This document shows, piece after piece, positions 39,450-40,794 of a stretch of DNA of 40,794 bases. Location: positions 1-40,794 of the forward strand of contig NZ_JABCPZ010000085.1 in the NCBI RefSeq assembly GCF_013283785.1, given 5' to 3'. The notes under the pieces are model-generated. The model did not search any database. It saw nothing but the letters and a program-made list of their open reading frames with translations, and was not told the DNA's origin. The stretch comes from Nonomuraea antri (GTDB lineage: Bacteria; Actinomycetota; Actinomycetes; Streptosporangiales; Streptosporangiaceae). The stretch's first letter is position 1, and each line of letters starts with the position of its first letter. A program made the position numbers and the translations under genes.

Positions 39450-40794
39450 ATGAACAGCCCGGATTCCGTCCGCACCACGAGCAGCGCCCTCGACCCCGAC
39501 ACCGGGCACGACACCGACGCCAGGCACGCTCTCGATGCCGGGCACGACCTCGACGCCGAGCACGACCTCGACGCCAGGCACACCCTCGATGCCGGGCACG
39601 ACACCGACGCCGGTAGGACGCGCCCGTGGCGGCCGCGCCTCAAGACGCGCCCCTGGCGGGGACACCTCGGGACTCGCTCGTGGCGGGGGCGTCTCAGCGG
39701 GATGAGCGCGCGGCAGGTCGATGCGCTCGTCGCGGTCGGCGCGCTCATCGCGATCGTCGGCGGCACGCACGGCAACCTGTCGTGGACCGGGCCGCACGAA
39801 CGTCCGCTCGACCCGATCGGCCTGACGCTGATCGTGGTCGCGTCGGCGACGCTCGCGTACCGGCGCACCGCCCCGCTCGGCGCCGGCGCGGTGGCCGCGG
39901 CGTGCGGCGTCGCCTACTACGCGGCCGCCTACCCCGGCGTGTTCGCCGCCGCGCCCGCGCTCAGCGCGATCTACACGCTGGCCGTGCTCGGCCGCCGCCG
40001 GGCCGCGATCTGGCTGGCGGTGTCGCTGGCCGTGCCGGTGTACGGGCTGATGGCGCTCGCGACCGACGATCCTGCGGCGGGCAGCGGGATGACCCTGCTG
40101 AGCGGGTGGCTGGTGGCGATGGTGGTGGTCGGCGAGGTGACCAGGGCGCGGCGGGCGTACCTGCGGGCCGTCGAGCAGCGTGCGGAGGAGGCCGAGCGCA
40201 CCCGCAGGGAGGTCGAGCGCACCCGCGAGGAGGTGGCGCTGCGGCGGGCCGGTGAGGAGCGCCTGTGGATCGCCCAGGAACTGCACGATTCGCTCACGCA
40301 CAGCATTTCGGTCATCAACGTCCAGGTCGCGGTCGCCATGCAGCTGCTGGAACGGCGGCCGGAGCGGGCGCGTGAGGCGCTGGCCGCGATCAAGGAGTCC
40401 GGTCACGAGGCGATGGGCGAGCTGCGGGCCACGCTGGGCGTGCTGCGGCAGGCGGCGGGTGACGGCGTTGAGACCGGGCTGTCCAGGTTGCCGGCGCTCG
40501 TGGCCAGGGCGGAGCGGGCCGGGGTGCGGGTGACGTACGAGGTGTCGGGCGAGCCGTACCCCCTGCCCGCGGAGACCGACCGGGCCGCGTACCGGATCGC
40601 GCAGGAAGCACTCACGAACGTGCTGCGCCATGCGGGCGCGACCGTGACGACGGTGGCCGTGGCCTACGATCCAGACAAGATCGTGCTGCTCGTGGACAAC
40701 ACGTCGGACGGCACCGCGGACCTTACTGCGGACCGCACTGTGGGCGGCTCCGGGGACGGCTCCGGGGGCGGCCCAGTGGGCGGCTCGGTCGGTG
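39450..40794 (+). CDS. Membrane histidine kinase with His/Asp-rich N-terminal repeats (3' end cut by window)
   Basis: At least 448 residues. Residues 19-54 are six hexapeptides of the type (G/R/E)H-x-x-DA. Residues 57-83 are three basic nonapeptides TRxWRxxLx. After Met85 come four to five membrane helices to about residue 225. A coiled region (EERLWIAQELHDSLTHSISVINVQ) holds the phospho-acceptor His of a HisKA_3 domain. The N-box is IAQEALTNVLRHAGA and the G-box VDNTSDG. The ATG at 39450 is favoured because repeat units of 18 and 27 bp keep frame. A start at 39702 (MSARQ) would remove the repeats and give a common kinase length. Confidence 0.85.
   Translation, partial: MNSPDSVRTTSSALDPDTGHDTDARHALDAGHDLDAEHDLDARHTLDAGHDTDAGRTRPWRPRLKTRPWRGHLGTRSWRGRLSGMSARQVDALVAVGALIAIVGGTHGNLSWTGPHERPLDPIGLTLIVVASATLAYRRTAPLGAGAVAAACGVAYYAAAYPGVFAAAPALSAIYTLAVLGRRRAAIWLAVSLAVPVYGLMALATDDPAAGSGMTLLSGWLVAMVVVGEVTRARRAYLRAVEQRAEEAERTRREVERTREEVALRRAGEERLWIAQELHDSLTHSISVINVQVAVAMQLLERRPERAREALAAIKESGHEAMGELRATLGVLRQAAGDGVETGLSRLPALVARAERAGVRVTYEVSGEPYPLPAETDRAAYRIAQEALTNVLRHAGATVTTVAVAYDPDKIVLLVDNTSDGTADLTADRTVGGSGDGSGGGPVGGSVG
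39504..39611 (+). repeat. In-frame 18-bp repeat, six units, in the kinase gene
   Basis: Units coding (G/R/E)H(D/T/A)(L/T)DA, for example GHDLDA, run from residue 19 to 54. All units are 18 bp, so the frame is kept and each supplies one His and one or two Asp. Confidence 0.8.
39618..39698 (+). repeat. In-frame 27-bp repeat, three units, in the kinase gene
   Basis: Three units coding TRPWRPRLK, TRPWRGHLG and TRSWRGRLS (residues 57-83) directly follow the hexapeptide array, before the first membrane helix. Confidence 0.7.

Overview
The window is about 72% G+C by eye, with strong G/C at third codon positions, frequent GTG/TTG starts and ATGA-type gene overlaps. With DUF3040, DUF574 methyltransferase, Rv2578c-type radical SAM and tricorn-protease genes, this points to a chromosomal segment of a filamentous actinomycete. 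My guess is the Streptosporangiaceae/Nonomuraea group, which is inference. I see no transposase, integrase, tRNA, rRNA or CRISPR array. The region reads as accessory-flavoured chromosome rather than a mobile element.

Layout: (1) 1-3.4 kb: a secreted SGNH hydrolase (cut by the window start), a secreted HNH nuclease, a crcB/fluC fluoride-channel pair and an HtrA-like protease. (2) 3.4-9.3 kb, mostly minus strand: a GT4 glycosyltransferase, a full-length tricorn protease with its active-site residues intact, a 41-residue Lys-rich protein and an Rv2578c-type radical SAM protein. (3) 9.4-12.5 kb: a DUF3040 membrane protein, a probable structured RNA ending in a strong hairpin, a PlsC-type acyltransferase and a penicillin-binding protein, then a G/T-only tract that can form a G-quadruplex. 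(4) 12.5-18.4 kb: an alpha/beta hydrolase behind a palindromic operator, an M24 peptidase, about 800 bp of palindromes and a 19-20 bp minisatellite, a CHAP cell-wall hydrolase under a c-di-AMP (ydaO) riboswitch, and a divergent XRE-cupin regulator/flavin oxidoreductase pair sharing a 22-bp palindrome.

(5) 18.5-22.9 kb: a tight four-gene operon with a membrane-anchored binding protein, a TelA-family protein, a lipoprotein fusing a substrate-binding domain to a VWA domain, and a small membrane protein. No permease is present. This is my best candidate for a poorly described system. (6) 22.9-29.5 kb: DUF574 methyltransferase, alpha/beta hydrolase, TPR protein, aldo/keto reductase, STAS protein lacking the phosphorylatable serine, SMP-30 protein, a class III aminotransferase homologue that appears to have lost its PLP lysine, and a small membrane protein. 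(7) 29.6-32.3 kb: a histidine kinase/NarL-type regulator pair. (8) 32.3-36.2 kb: a secreted M36 metalloprotease and a DUF2071 protein, divergent around an inverted repeat. (9) 36.3-40.8 kb: a Spo0M-like protein with a His-rich tail, a multicopper oxidase with a His/Met-rich loop, a small membrane protein in the same operon, and a divergent histidine kinase (cut by the window end) with His/Asp hexapeptide repeats. The shared histidine-rich segments suggest a metal-handling theme here.

All functional assignments come from reading motifs and family resemblance. No database search was run.
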